NCBI GenBank assembly: GCA_965206405.1
Contig: CBDBJQ010000006.1
Span: forward strand, 2,046,001 to 2,110,000
DNA length: 64,000 bases
Direction: 5' to 3'
DNA from: CBDBJQ01 sp965206405
Lineage (GTDB): Bacteria; Pseudomonadota; Alphaproteobacteria; UBA8366
Part shown: positions 43,692 to 53,665 of the stretch, piece after piece
Layout of the letters: every line of letters starts with the position of its first letter
Numbering within the stretch: position 1 is the first letter of the stretch
Notes under the pieces: model-generated
The model's input: the letters and a program-made list of their open reading frames with translations, nothing else
Database searches by the model: none
What the model was told of the DNA's origin: nothing
Translations under genes and position numbers: made by a program

Positions 43692-44324
43692 TCAACTGGG
43701 AGGCGCGAGAACCTCCATCCCCTTCTGGACCGCCGGGCGCGCGCCGATCGTCTCGAACCAGCGCTTGACGTTCGGAAAGTCGCCGAGATCGATATTTTGC
43801 CACTCAAAGCGGGCAACCCAGGGATAGGTTGCGATATCGGCGATGCTGTACTCGCCATGGCCGAGCCACTCGGATTCCGCCAGGCGCCGATCCATAACGC
43901 CATAAAGGCGACGGGCTTCGTCACCATAGCGCTTTTTCCCGTAAGGTATGTCTTCCTTGGCCGCGCGCTCGAAATGATGCACCTGTCCGAACATCGGCCC
44001 GACGCCGCCCATCTGCCACATCAGCCATTGCAGGGTGTCATAGCAAAGCCGCGAATCCGTCGGCAGGAACTGGCCCGTCTTCTCGGCGAGGTAGATCAGG
44101 ATGGCGCCGGATTCGAACAGGCTGTACGGCTTACCGTCGGGTCCGTCGGGATCAACGATCGCCGGAATGCGATTGTTCGGGCTGATCTTGAGAAACGCCG
44201 GAGCGAACTGCTCGTCATTGCCGATGTTGACCAGATGGGTGCTGTAGGCGAGACCGCACTCCTCGAGCATGATCGAGATCTTGCGACCGTTCGAGGTGTT
44301 CCAGGCGTGAAGTTCAATCGTCAT
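43692..44324 (-). CDS. Glutathione S-transferase family protein
   Basis: The 210-residue protein has a thioredoxin-like N-terminal domain (WNTSNGRKISIMLEECGLAY; NNRIPAIVDPDGPDG; FESGAILIYLAEK) and a helical C-terminal domain (MWQMGGVGPMFGQVHHF; SIADIATYPWV). It belongs to the YfcG/YghU-like branch, whose members have disulfide-bond reductase activity. GAGGAG precedes the ATG. A second, similar GST is encoded 550 nt further on. Confidence 0.92.
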   Translation of the reverse strand: MTIELHAWNTSNGRKISIMLEECGLAYSTHLVNIGNDEQFAPAFLKISPNNRIPAIVDPDGPDGKPYSLFESGAILIYLAEKTGQFLPTDSRLCYDTLQWLMWQMGGVGPMFGQVHHFERAAKEDIPYGKKRYGDEARRLYGVMDRRLAESEWLGHGEYSIADIATYPWVARFEWQNIDLGDFPNVKRWFETIGARPAVQKGMEVLAPPS

Positions 44325-44503
44325 GTTGTCTCCTCAGGCCGCAAGCGGCGGGATGTTTCGGGTATGATGTTTCATGATATGCGCGGTAAGACAGTGGTGG
44401 CGTGCCTGTCAATCACCGCCCGGGATGCTAGACTCAGCCAACGCCGCAGGCAATTCGAACCAATTCGCATCAAGCGGCGAACCACAGGACGAGGAACAAG
44501 CTA

Positions 44504-44791
44504 ATGCCCGCCTACGCGATCGCAGACATCGAAGTCACCGATGAAGAAGCGTTCAAGCGCTACGGGGCCCGGGTCCCGGCGACGATCGAGAAGCATGGTG
44601 GCAAGTATCTCGTGCGTGGTGGCGAAACCGAGCTCCTCGAGGGCGACCGAAACCCGAAACGCGTCGTTGTCATCGAGTTCCCGAACATGAAGACGCTGAA
44701 GAAATGGTACAACTCCGAGGAGTACCAGGAACTTCTCGCTCTGCGCCTCTCCGCATCGAGCGGAAATTTCTTCATCGTCGAGGGCTACTAA
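44504..44791 (+). CDS. DUF1330 family protein
   Basis: The 95-residue protein is a ferredoxin-like dimeric alpha-beta-barrel protein of family DUF1330. It starts MPAYAIADIEVTDEEAFKRY and contains VVIEFPNMKTLKKWYNSEEYQEL. Function is unknown. It lies between two GST genes on the opposite strand. An 11-C homopolymer follows its stop (44792-44802). Confidence 0.92.
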   Translation: MPAYAIADIEVTDEEAFKRYGARVPATIEKHGGKYLVRGGETELLEGDRNPKRVVVIEFPNMKTLKKWYNSEEYQELLALRLSASSGNFFIVEGY

Positions 44792-44871
44792 CCCCCCCCC
44801 CCTTACGGCCAAATACCCCCTTTACGGCCAGTTTCTCTGGCTGACCTCTCCAAACAGTAGCGGCAGATGAA

Positions 44872-45573
44872 TCAGGCGCGCTTCTGGTACTGCTCCTTTC
44901 CGAACATCCATTTGCGCTCTTCGTCAGTGATATTGCCTTGGCGCTGCCGGTCGGCGAGGACCTCGACTGCGCGCTCCACTGCCGGGCGCTCGGCGATCGC
45001 CTTGAACCAGCGCGAGACGTTCGGGAAATCATTGCGATCCTGTCCCTGGTTCTCCGGCCGGCGGATCCAGGGCCAGGTCGCCATGTCGGCGATGGTGTAG
45101 TCGCCGCCGCCAAGGTACTCCGCTTCCGCGAGCCGCTTGTCGAGAACGCCTAGGAGCCGCCCGACCTCGCTGCGGTAGCGATTCTGGGCATAGGGAATCT
45201 CTTCGGGCGCATAGCGCAGGAAATGGTTGGCCTGCCCGAACATTGGCCCCACGCCGCCCATCTGGAACATCAGCCACTGCAGGGCAATCAGGCGTTCGCG
45301 CGGATCCATCGGCAGGAACTTGCCTGCCTTTTCGGCGAGGTAGATCAGAATGGCGCCAGATTCGAACAGCGGCAGAGGCTCGCCGTCCGGCCCGTCGGGA
45401 TCGACGATCACGGGGATTCTGTGGTTAGGGTTCAGCTTCAGGAAAAACTCCTCGAACTGCTCGCCCTCGCCGATAGCGATCGGATGCACGGCATAGTCGA
45501 AACCGCACTCCTCGAGCATGATATGAACCTTATGGCCGTTCGGTGTCGGCCATGTGTAGACGTCGATCGTCAT
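44872..45573 (-). CDS. Glutathione S-transferase family protein (second copy)
   Basis: The 233-residue paralogue of the GST at 43692-44324 shares the layout WPTPNGHKVHIMLEECGFDY, NHRIPVIVDPDGPDG and MFQMGGVGPMFGQANHF. It carries an extra C-terminal tail of about 20 residues. The open frame reaches 45765, but the homology begins at the ATG at 45573, preceded by GGGGGA. The two copies have diverged enough to be old duplicates. Confidence 0.92.
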   Translation of the reverse strand: MTIDVYTWPTPNGHKVHIMLEECGFDYAVHPIAIGEGEQFEEFFLKLNPNHRIPVIVDPDGPDGEPLPLFESGAILIYLAEKAGKFLPMDPRERLIALQWLMFQMGGVGPMFGQANHFLRYAPEEIPYAQNRYRSEVGRLLGVLDKRLAEAEYLGGGDYTIADMATWPWIRRPENQGQDRNDFPNVSRWFKAIAERPAVERAVEVLADRQRQGNITDEERKWMFGKEQYQKRA

Positions 45574-45763
45574 CGCTGAAATTCCCCCTGCTGGATTTGT
45601 GTCCGGGTGCCGGATTCTGCTCCTGGTGCCCCGAGCTTCGGCCATGGTTCCCGATATGGCCTGTCTGCGCAAGGTGTTGACCTCGTCGAGCGGCAGTGGA
45701 AAACTTTCCCTAACGCCCCTGAATCTCCCTGAATACCCTCTCCAAATACCTCGAGAATCCGGC

Positions 45764-46903
45764 ATGAGTGATATTCAACCCGCCACTCAACCCGCCACTC
45801 AACCTGCCGTTCAGCCCGCCGCTTCGAGCCGGGCTCCTGCCGCCACAGGCGGTGCCATGCCGCCGGGTCCGATCGAGGGGCCGCCCGCCTGGCGCGGCGC
45901 CGAGATGCGAACGTCAGATGAATGGGTTCATGTGTTCTCGACGGCCGAGATCGCCGAGCTCGAATTCGCTCTCGATGAGGCAAAAGCGCGTGGTCTCGAT
46001 CTCATCGATATCGGCCGGACCACCTTCCCGCTGCCCACGCTCGGGCCCGTCCTCGACGCTATCCATCGCGAGATCGTTACCGGCCGAGGGTTTGTTCTGC
46101 TGCAGGGTCTTCCGGTTGAGAACTGGTCGATCGAGCGTGCCGCCGGCATCTACTGGGGCATCGGGACCTATTTCGGCAAACCGGTGTCACAGAACGCAAA
46201 GGGACATCTGCTCGGGCATGTGAAAGATCTTGGATACGCGCTCGACGACCCGAAGGTGCGCACCTACCAGACCACGGAGCGACAGTATTTCCATACCGAT
46301 TCCTGCGATATTGTCGCCCTGCTCTGTCTCAAGCCCGCCATGCGTGGCGGCCTCTCCTCGATCGCCTCCTCGGTGACCGTCTTCAACGAGATGCATCGCC
46401 AGCGGCCGGATCTCGCCGCGCTTCTGTTCGAGCCCTTGGCCTACGACCGCCGCGGCGAGGTGCCCGAAGGCGAGAAAGGCTATTACCAGGTATCGCCCTT
46501 CTCCTGGTTCGGGGGGTATCTGACCACGGTGTTCGTGCGCCGCTACATCGACAGCGCCCAGCGTTTCGACGATGTCGACAATTTGAGCGAACAGCAGATC
46601 GATGCGCTTGATCTGTTCGAGGCCCTGGCCGAGGATGAGGACATCCGCATCGACATGGAATTCCGTCCCGGCGACATCCAGCTGCTCAACAACCACCAAA
46701 TCCTGCATGACCGGACCGAATTCGAGGATTGGCCCGATCCGGAGCACAAGCGGCACCTGTTGCGGCTTTGGCTGTGCCCGGAGGATGGTCGGCCCCTGCC
46801 CGAATCTTACGCCCAGCGCTATGGTGGATCAGTGGCCATCGGCGATCGCGGCGGAATCCGTACCCCGGGACAGACTCTCCGGGTCCCGCTTGAGGCAGAA
46901 TAG
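45764..46903 (+). CDS. TauD/TfdA-family Fe(II)/2-oxoglutarate dioxygenase
   Basis: The 379-residue protein has the TauD fold with the iron-binding HTD at residues 177-179 (QYFHTDSCD), the distal His in NNHQILHDR (near 311-315) and the 2-oxoglutarate Arg in HLLRLWL (334). The first 20 residues are an ATQP-type repeat coded by short DNA repeats. An internal Met at about residue 32 (MPPGPIEGPPAW) could be the functional start. The substrate is unknown. It is divergent from the second GST gene. Confidence 0.85.
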   Translation: MSDIQPATQPATQPAVQPAASSRAPAATGGAMPPGPIEGPPAWRGAEMRTSDEWVHVFSTAEIAELEFALDEAKARGLDLIDIGRTTFPLPTLGPVLDAIHREIVTGRGFVLLQGLPVENWSIERAAGIYWGIGTYFGKPVSQNAKGHLLGHVKDLGYALDDPKVRTYQTTERQYFHTDSCDIVALLCLKPAMRGGLSSIASSVTVFNEMHRQRPDLAALLFEPLAYDRRGEVPEGEKGYYQVSPFSWFGGYLTTVFVRRYIDSAQRFDDVDNLSEQQIDALDLFEALAEDEDIRIDMEFRPGDIQLLNNHQILHDRTEFEDWPDPEHKRHLLRLWLCPEDGRPLPESYAQRYGGSVAIGDRGGIRTPGQTLRVPLEAE

Positions 46904-46988
46904 GCTCCCGGAGCGCCGTCCCTAAAACCCTGCACTCAGGCGCAATACACACTCCGGGACATACTCCGGGGAGAGCGGCGCGGCGGTA

Positions 46989-47906
46989 TTACCCCCAGAG
47001 TGTGAGCAACACGATACCGCAGACAACCAGTACGATGCCGGACAGCTCCTTGCTGGTCGTGGTTTCCTTGAAGAACCAGATCGATACCATCAGGGTGAAC
47101 ACGAACTCGACCTGCGAGAGTGCCTTGACGTAGGCCGCCCTCTCGAGCGTGAAGGCGGTCGCCCAACAAGCGGTACCGAGCATACTGGTGATGCCGACCA
47201 GCACGCAGACCCGCCAGTTGCGGGCGATGATCCGGAACTGGGAGGGGTTGGTGAGCGCGAGGTAGACGGTCATTACCACGGCCTGGATCACCAGCATCGT
47301 GATCATCACCAGCGCCGCCCGGTAGAGGAAATCGTCGAGACCGAGAATCAGGCTGGCCCGGCGCATCGACAGCGACGACAGGGCAAAACCGACGCCGGAT
47401 AGGATGCCGATCCAGGCCGCCTTGTCGCGCAGCAGCACCAGCACCTGCGCACCCTTGAGGCCTTGTTTGGCGATGGTCATCAGAATGACCCCGGTCACGC
47501 TGACAAAAATGCCCACCCACCCGAACAGTGCGATCGCCTCGCCGAACAACAGCGAACCGATCACCGCCGTGAGGAACGCCTCGCTGCGGGCATAGGTGGT
47601 ACCAACAGCGAAGTTGCGGAGCGAAAACAGGTAAACCAGTAACGAGGTGGCGATGATTTGGCTGAAGCCGGCGAGCGCCACCAAGGCGACGAACTCGCCG
47701 GAGAGGTTCGGCATCCCATAGCCGTTCCAATGATGCAGCGACAGAAAATAGGCGGCAGCAAACGGCAGGCCGAACAGGAACCGCACCGCGGCGGCCGAGA
47801 TCGTGGTCAGCTCTGCGGTAAGGTGCTTCTGGGCTGCGGTGCGCACCGTCTGGACCATGGTGGCGCCGATGGTGACCGGCACCCAGAGCCAGGGGAATGG
47901 AACCAT
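46989..47906 (-). CDS. EamA/DMT-family transporter
   Basis: The 305-residue protein has about ten membrane segments in two EamA-like halves (SAAAVRFLFGLPFAAAYFLS; ACWATAFTLERAAYVKALS). Substrate is unknown. It follows the MFS gene by 48 nt on the same strand and may be the last gene of the gatCAB transcript. Confidence 0.88.
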   Translation of the reverse strand: MVPFPWLWVPVTIGATMVQTVRTAAQKHLTAELTTISAAAVRFLFGLPFAAAYFLSLHHWNGYGMPNLSGEFVALVALAGFSQIIATSLLVYLFSLRNFAVGTTYARSEAFLTAVIGSLLFGEAIALFGWVGIFVSVTGVILMTIAKQGLKGAQVLVLLRDKAAWIGILSGVGFALSSLSMRRASLILGLDDFLYRAALVMITMLVIQAVVMTVYLALTNPSQFRIIARNWRVCVLVGITSMLGTACWATAFTLERAAYVKALSQVEFVFTLMVSIWFFKETTTSKELSGIVLVVCGIVLLTLWG

Positions 47907-47954
47907 GGAATGAGGCTTTCTTTAATAAACCGGCCGAAATAAGCCGACCGGCTT

Positions 47955-49199
47955 CTAGACCGGCCTGTCGCCCGGCAGGTTGCGCGGCTTCAGGATCATC
48001 AGCGCCAGTGGTCCGACCAGCATAATGACGGCAACGTGCCCGAAACACAGGCCAAAGTTGATGAAGGTCTCGCCGCCAAGAGCGTCCATCAGGACTCCGA
48101 ACACCAGCGGCCCGACAAACCCGCCGCCATAACCGAGGGTTGCGTGCACACCGAGGGTCGCGCCCCGGCGCGACGGCTCGGCGCTACCGACCACGCCTGC
48201 GGTCAGGGCCGAGGAATCGGCATAGATCAACGCGTTGTAGAGAAAACAGGCGGCAACGGCGACGCCATAGCCAAAACCGGCCGAATAGCCGACCAGCGCG
48301 GCGGTGGCCATGGAACAGAACATTACGCCAAGAATCCAGCGCTTGCGCCCGAAACGGATCGCCATTTCGTTGCCGAACACGCTGGATGCGGTCCCGACCA
48401 TCTCCATCAGGGTAGCGGCAACGGTCGGGACCAGGAAACTGGGCATGCCGTCCGTGGCGGCGTTCTCGGCAACCGCGAACACCAGGAATACGACGAGCCA
48501 GGAGCGCATCGTAAACATCTCCCAGGTGTGGGCGCAGTAGCCAAGCGCATAGGCCATGGCTGATTTGTTGCGCAGCACCGGTCGGAAATCAAAATACCCG
48601 CCGCCCTCGACCGGGGCCTGGGGCTGCAGCGCGGGCTCCGGCACGAAACCGCCAATGGCGACAAAAGCCACGAAAGCCCCGAAGGCGGCAAACAGGAACG
48701 CCCCCTCCCAGCCGGCAACCGAGCCAACAGCACCAGCAATGGTAAAGGACAGCGCACCACCGATGCCGATACTCGCGGCATGGAAGGTAACGGCGCGGGA
48801 ATGCCGACCATCGGGGATCAGATCGGTGAGCAACTTCAGTCCCACCATATACGTGCCGCCCCAGCCGATCCCGGCGAGGATCCTGAACAGCATCCCGGTC
48901 CAGAATCCCTCGGCAATCAGCACCATCCCGAGATGCGAGGCAACTGTGAGCACGGCTGCAAGCAGGTAGATCCGGCGCGGGCTCATCCGGTCGGTGAGCG
49001 GCAGGATGATCGGCACCGACAATGCATAGGCGCCGAACAGAATCCCCGACAGCCATCCGGCCTCGGTGTGGGTGATCTGCCATTCCCGGAAGAAAAGCGG
49101 TAATAGCGCAGGAAAGGTGAAAGCACCGAGCTGCACCGCTGTCTGCGCAGTGCAGACGACGGCAATCAGAAACGTGGGGGAGCGGCGCGCGGCCGGCAT
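47955..49199 (-). CDS. MFS transporter
   Basis: This 414-residue 12-helix major facilitator has motif A-like loops (LPLTDRMSPRRIYLLAA; EMAIRFGRKRWILGVMF). Its ATG is 3 nt after the gatB stop (TAG-GAC-ATG), so it is translated from the gatCAB message. Substrate is unknown. Confidence 0.88.
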   Translation of the reverse strand: MPAARRSPTFLIAVVCTAQTAVQLGAFTFPALLPLFFREWQITHTEAGWLSGILFGAYALSVPIILPLTDRMSPRRIYLLAAVLTVASHLGMVLIAEGFWTGMLFRILAGIGWGGTYMVGLKLLTDLIPDGRHSRAVTFHAASIGIGGALSFTIAGAVGSVAGWEGAFLFAAFGAFVAFVAIGGFVPEPALQPQAPVEGGGYFDFRPVLRNKSAMAYALGYCAHTWEMFTMRSWLVVFLVFAVAENAATDGMPSFLVPTVAATLMEMVGTASSVFGNEMAIRFGRKRWILGVMFCSMATAALVGYSAGFGYGVAVAACFLYNALIYADSSALTAGVVGSAEPSRRGATLGVHATLGYGGGFVGPLVFGVLMDALGGETFINFGLCFGHVAVIMLVGPLALMILKPRNLPGDRPV

Positions 49200-49202
49200 G
49201 TC

Positions 49203-50708
49203 CTACCGCAAGAGCCGGTCACGAAGAAGTACGCTGACCGCCTTCGGGTCGGCCTTGCCGCGACTCGCTTTCATCACCTGCCCGACGAACCAGCCCATGA
49301 CCTTCTCATTACCGCCGCGGAATTCGTCCGCCTGTTTGGAAGCTCCCGCGATCACCTCATCCACAATCGCTGTCAGCGCGTCTGAATCCGTGATCTGCTC
49401 GAGGCCACGCTCGGCGACGATCGCTGCGGCGGCGCTTGCCTCCACGGCACCGGATTCAAACATCGCATCGAAGACCTCCTTAGCAACAGGCCCCGAGACC
49501 TTTCCCTCACCGAGAAGATCAACCAGACCACCAAGCGCGGCTGGAGAAACCGGACTCATACCGATCTCGCTTCCCGCCCGGTTGAGGCGCCCGAAAAGTT
49601 CCGTCGTCATCCAGTGGGCAATTGTTCTCGCATCCCGCGCTTCCGCCGCCGCCTCGAAGAACGCCGCCGTCTCCCGGTTGCCGGCGAGCAGGGTTGCCTC
49701 TTCCCGCGACAGGTCAAACTGCTGCATGAAACGTTCGCGCCTGGCATCGGGCAGTTCCGGAAGGGCGCCGCGTAGTTCTTCCACCCACGCCGCATCAAGC
49801 ACCAGCGGCAACAGATCGGGGTCGGGGAAATACCGGTAATCGTTGGCATCCTCCTTCGCCCGCATCGGCCGCGTCCGGCCTTGGTCGGGATCGAACAGGC
49901 GTGTCTCCTGGACAACAGTGCCCCCCTCTTCGCGCAGCTCGATCTGGCGCCGCACCTCGTATGCGATTGCCTGGCGCAGGAAACGGATGGAGTTCAGGTT
50001 CTTGATCTCGCAGCGGGTACCGAGTTTATCGCCCGGCCGGCGCACCGAGACGTTGGCGTCCACGCGCAACGACCCTTCCTCCATGTTGCCATCGCAGCTG
50101 CCGACGGCGCGCAGGATGGCGCGCAGCTTGGCAACGAACACCCCCGCCTCCTCGGGCGAGCGCATGTCGGGCATGGTGACGATCTCCATCAGCGCCACCC
50201 CGGACCGGTTCAGATCGACAAAGGACAATGATGGATGCTGGTCATGGATCAGCTTGCCTGCGTCCTGTTCGAGATGCAGCCTCTCGATGCGCACGCACCT
50301 TGTGTCGCCGTCCTCGAGATTGATCTCGATGCGCCCCTCGCCGACAACCGGTTGCTCGTATTGCGAGATCTGATAGCCCTGCGGCAGGTCGGGATAGAAG
50401 TAGTTCTTCCGCGCAAATACCGATTCGAGATTGATCTCGGCATCGAGGGCGAGTCCGGTCCTCACCGCCTGGGTAATCGCTTCTTTATTGATGACCGGGA
50501 GCATACCGGGCATCGCCGCATCGATGAGGCTGACCTCGGTGTTGGGTTCAGCGCCGAAAGCAACCGGCGCGCCGGAGAACAGCTTGGTTTGACTCGCAAC
50601 CTGGGCATGCACCTCGAGGCCGATGACGGTCTCCCAGCCCTTGCCCTCATTGTGGCTCTCATTGTGACTCTGGTGCCGCACCTGCGCCGTCCCTTTTCCG
50701 CCAGCCAT
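49203..50708 (-). CDS. gatB: Asp-tRNA(Asn)/Glu-tRNA(Gln) amidotransferase subunit B
   Basis: GatB binds and phosphorylates mischarged Glu-tRNA(Gln) or Asp-tRNA(Asn) in the GatCAB amidotransferase. The 501-residue protein starts ETVIGLEVHAQVASQTKLFSG after a short repeat-like SHNESHNEG leader. It has the LPQGYQISQYEQP block and the C-terminal YqeY-like tail domain (NEKVMGWFVGQVMKASRGKAD). The ATG at 50708 is 1 nt after the gatA stop. An in-frame extension to 50837 would overlap gatA and is not supported. Confidence 0.96.
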   Translation of the reverse strand: MAGGKGTAQVRHQSHNESHNEGKGWETVIGLEVHAQVASQTKLFSGAPVAFGAEPNTEVSLIDAAMPGMLPVINKEAITQAVRTGLALDAEINLESVFARKNYFYPDLPQGYQISQYEQPVVGEGRIEINLEDGDTRCVRIERLHLEQDAGKLIHDQHPSLSFVDLNRSGVALMEIVTMPDMRSPEEAGVFVAKLRAILRAVGSCDGNMEEGSLRVDANVSVRRPGDKLGTRCEIKNLNSIRFLRQAIAYEVRRQIELREEGGTVVQETRLFDPDQGRTRPMRAKEDANDYRYFPDPDLLPLVLDAAWVEELRGALPELPDARRERFMQQFDLSREEATLLAGNRETAAFFEAAAEARDARTIAHWMTTELFGRLNRAGSEIGMSPVSPAALGGLVDLLGEGKVSGPVAKEVFDAMFESGAVEASAAAAIVAERGLEQITDSDALTAIVDEVIAGASKQADEFRGGNEKVMGWFVGQVMKASRGKADPKAVSVLLRDRLLR

Positions 50709-50709
50709 A

Positions 50710-52209
50710 TCACACCCCGCCGGGCGCGGGCGGTACCGTATCGAAACCGGCCGCGCGCTCGAGCGCATTACCGATACGCAGCACCGTCGCCTCATCGAAG
50801 GCCCGACCGATAATCTGCAGGCCGAGCGGCAACCCATCGGCGGTGAGACCGGTCGGAACGCTCACAGCCGGGAGACCGGCCATCGAGGCCGGCACCGTCA
50901 TCACGTCGTTGAGATACATCGCCAGCGGATCGTCCATTTTCTCACCCTGGGCGAAGGCGGCGCTCGGCGTCGTCGGCGTCAACACCGCATCGACCCGCGA
51001 CCAGGCATCGCGGAAATCCCCGGCGATCAGCGTACGCACCTTCTGCGCCTTCAGATAATAGGCGTCATAATAACCCTCGGAGAGAACGAAGGTACCGATC
51101 AAAACACGACGGCGGACTTCGTCGCCGAAGCCGGCAGCGCGTGTGTTTTCGTGAATCTCCTCCACCGTCTCGCCCGCAACGCGGAGCCCGTAGCGAATGC
51201 CGTCGTAACGGGCCAGGTTCGAGGACGCCTCGGCCGGCGCGACGATGTAATAGCAGGGCAGCGCATAGCTGGTGTGTGGCAGGGTGATGTCGACGATCTC
51301 GGCGCCAGCGTCGCGCAGCCATTCCGTACCCTGGCGCCAGAGCGCGTCGATCTCCTCCGGCATACCGTCGATACGATACTCGGCCGGGATGCCGATCCGC
51401 AGGCCCTTGATGCCCTCGGCCAGCGCAGCCTCGTAATCGGGCACGGGTGTGTCGATGCTGGTTGAATCTTTCGGATCGTGCCCGGCGATGGAGCCCAGCA
51501 TGATAGCGGCGTCGCGCACCGTACGGGTCAGCGGTCCGGCCTGGTCGAGCGACGAGGCGAAAGCGACGATGCCCCAGCGCGAACACCGCCCGTAGGTCGG
51601 TTTCAGGCCGACGATGCCGCAGAACGCGGCCGGCTGGCGGATCGAGCCACCGGTATCGGTGCCGATGGTGGCCAGGGCCGCGCGCGCCGCAACGATCGCG
51701 GCCGATCCGCCCGAGGAGCCACCGGGCACCATCTTGGCTTTGGGGCGGGAAGAGGATTTCCACGGATTCTCGACCGGCCCCCTGCAACTGGTCATGGTCG
51801 AGGATCCCATGGCAAACTCGTCGAGATTGAGCTTGCCGAGATTGACGGCGCCGGCGGCCCAGAGACTGGCGGTGACCGTCGATTCATAGGTCGGAATAAA
51901 ACCGCCGAGGATGTTGCTTGCGGCCGTGGTCTCGACGCCAGCGGTGCAGAACAGATCCTTCACCGCAACCGGTATGCCCTCCAGTGCCCCCGCCTCGCCG
52001 CGGCCAAGCCTTTGGTCGGATTCGGCCGCCGCATCGACTGCGCGATCGAGGGTTTCGGTGACAAAGCAGTTGAGCGGCCTTGCGGTGGCCACGGCCTCGG
52101 CATAGCAACGGGTGAGTTCGGTTGCCGTGAAATCACCCCCATGCAGGCCGTCGCGCGCCTCGGCCAGGGTCAGGCCCGTCAGTCCGGCCGCGGCGGAATC
52201 CCCCGCCAT
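50710..52209 (-). CDS. gatA: Asp-tRNA(Asn)/Glu-tRNA(Gln) amidotransferase subunit A
   Basis: GatA is the amidase subunit that releases ammonia from glutamine. The 499-residue protein has the Ser-cisSer-Lys triad region: Lys in VAVKDLF, cis-Ser and nucleophile in VPGGSSGGSAA and GTDTGGSIRQPA. The start ATG (52207-52209) overlaps the gatC stop by one base. Order gatC-gatA-gatB is standard. Confidence 0.97.
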   Translation of the reverse strand: MAGDSAAAGLTGLTLAEARDGLHGGDFTATELTRCYAEAVATARPLNCFVTETLDRAVDAAAESDQRLGRGEAGALEGIPVAVKDLFCTAGVETTAASNILGGFIPTYESTVTASLWAAGAVNLGKLNLDEFAMGSSTMTSCRGPVENPWKSSSRPKAKMVPGGSSGGSAAIVAARAALATIGTDTGGSIRQPAAFCGIVGLKPTYGRCSRWGIVAFASSLDQAGPLTRTVRDAAIMLGSIAGHDPKDSTSIDTPVPDYEAALAEGIKGLRIGIPAEYRIDGMPEEIDALWRQGTEWLRDAGAEIVDITLPHTSYALPCYYIVAPAEASSNLARYDGIRYGLRVAGETVEEIHENTRAAGFGDEVRRRVLIGTFVLSEGYYDAYYLKAQKVRTLIAGDFRDAWSRVDAVLTPTTPSAAFAQGEKMDDPLAMYLNDVMTVPASMAGLPAVSVPTGLTADGLPLGLQIIGRAFDEATVLRIGNALERAAGFDTVPPAPGGV

Positions 52210-52496
52210 CACTCGAGCATCTTCGGCACGGTGAAGAAGCCGTCCCGGGTCTCGGGCGCATTCTTGAGAACCGCATCCCGGCAATCACCGTCGGCGATCG
52301 CGTCGGTACGCCGGGGCAATACCACCTCGACCGCGGAGACCATCGGCGGAACCTTGTCGGTATCGAGGGTGGACAGCTGCTCGACCCAGTCGAGAATGGA
52401 GTTGAGTTCCCCGACCAGCGGCTCAATATCCCCCTCAGCGACGCGAATGCGGGCCAAGGCCGCGATGCGGCGCACTGTGTCCTGATCAAGAGCCAT
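52209..52496 (-). CDS. gatC: Asp-tRNA(Asn)/Glu-tRNA(Gln) amidotransferase subunit C
   Basis: GatC is the 95-residue stabilising subunit: MALDQDTVRRIAALARI, ELNSILDWVEQLSTLDTD and a C-terminal FFTVPKMLE. It is the first gene of the operon, divergent from ruvX. Confidence 0.96.
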   Translation of the reverse strand: MALDQDTVRRIAALARIRVAEGDIEPLVGELNSILDWVEQLSTLDTDKVPPMVSAVEVVLPRRTDAIADGDCRDAVLKNAPETRDGFFTVPKMLE

Positions 52497-52665
52497 GAAA
52501 AGCCATGAAACCGGGGAGAGCCATAAACCGTGCCCGGATTGCAGTCCGGAGGATCCCGAAGCCCCCGGAGGCTATGCCCGGCGGGCTTGCGGCGCAATAC
52601 ACGCGCCTGTGCAACCGGGTGTGCCGCGCCGTCGCCGGATTCCCTCCGCCTCCCGGACAGGCTCT

Positions 52666-53148
52666 GTGATTCTTCCCGATATCGGCGCCCTGCGCGATGC
52701 GCTCACACCGGGCACACGGCTGCTCGGCCTCGATCTCGGTGACCGGACCATCGGCCTCGCCGCCTCGGATGCCGGGCTTCGCGTGGCCTCAGGCCTGGAG
52801 ACGGTCCGCCGCAACGGCCTGCAGGCGGACAGCGCGGAGCTGGCCAAACGGATCGACAGCCACGGCATCGGCGGGCTGGTACTCGGCCTTCCCATCAACA
52901 TGGACGGATCCGAAGGACCCCGAGCCCAGGCGACGCGGCAGTTCGCCGACAATCTGCAGAGGCGGATAGACCTTCCCCTCGCGTTCTGGGACGAACGGCT
53001 GTCGACGGCGGCCGTCGAGCGCGTGATGATCGACGAGGCCGATCTGTCGCGCCGGAAGCGGCGACGGAAAGTCGACCAGGCGGCGGCTACCTGGATCCTT
53101 CAGGGCGCGCTCGATTTTCTTACGCGCGATCGGCAGACGCAGACATAG
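52666..53148 (+). CDS. ruvX: Putative pre-16S rRNA nuclease / Holliday junction resolvase RuvX (YqgF)
   Basis: The RNase-H-fold protein shows LLGLDLGDRTIGLAASD, VLGLPINMDGSEGPRA and FWDERLSTAAVERVM, the three YqgF motif regions. I chose GTG at 52666 to give the usual 160 residues; the open frame extends to 52495 without support. In many alphaproteobacteria ruvX is followed directly by pyrB. Here about 5.5 kb of extra genes lie between. Confidence 0.92.
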   Translation: MILPDIGALRDALTPGTRLLGLDLGDRTIGLAASDAGLRVASGLETVRRNGLQADSAELAKRIDSHGIGGLVLGLPINMDGSEGPRAQATRQFADNLQRRIDLPLAFWDERLSTAAVERVMIDEADLSRRKRRRKVDQAAATWILQGALDFLTRDRQTQT

Positions 53149-53665
53149 CCCGCCTCAAACCCGTGCACGCAACCAACATTGTTTGCACTTGGATTTCGCA
53201 CCCCTGGAAAATCTGAGCCCGACGGAGAAGAGGATATTTGATGGCCAGGTAGACAACGTCTGTGCCTGACTCTGGCTGTGTAAAAACGCGACTCTCAATA
53301 ATATAAGAAGGGTCTTGCCTAGCAGAGCATAGCCAAGAAAGGCATAAGGCTCTGTATGGCAATGAAAAACAGATACTCAAAGAGTTCGAAACTTTCTGAA
53401 GCCCAAATTCGCGCCGTGTATTATTGCACGGCTTGGCTGCAACGGTTTCGGCGTGTTTAACGAAACGGTCTACTTCGGCCTGACATCTTCGGATTTGGTG
53501 CGCCTGCCGAACAGCCGGGAGCTTCTGGCGCCCCGAATTTCTGACGGCAGCCGGAGCATAACGGTCGCCCACGGTGATGACGTCGGGTCGTCTGGAACTG
53601 CGAAGATGCGCGGTTGCATGCGCGCTGGTCGCGCACCGCCTGAGTGAGCGAGAACAAAGCCACAG
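53149..53665 (+). other. Gene-poor gap with possible IS1595-type remnant
   Basis: A 34-codon frame at 53356-53460 reads MKNRYSKSSKLSEAQIRAVYYC. It resembles the first residues of IS1595-family transposases, after which the similarity degrades. Nothing else is recognisable. This marks the left edge of the insert between ruvX and pyrB. Confidence 0.35.

Noticed and set aside
44792..44802. Run of 11 C residues after the DUF1330 gene
   Set aside because: It is intergenic and outside any recognised promoter; homopolymer length is prone to sequencing error and no phase-variable gene is linked to it.
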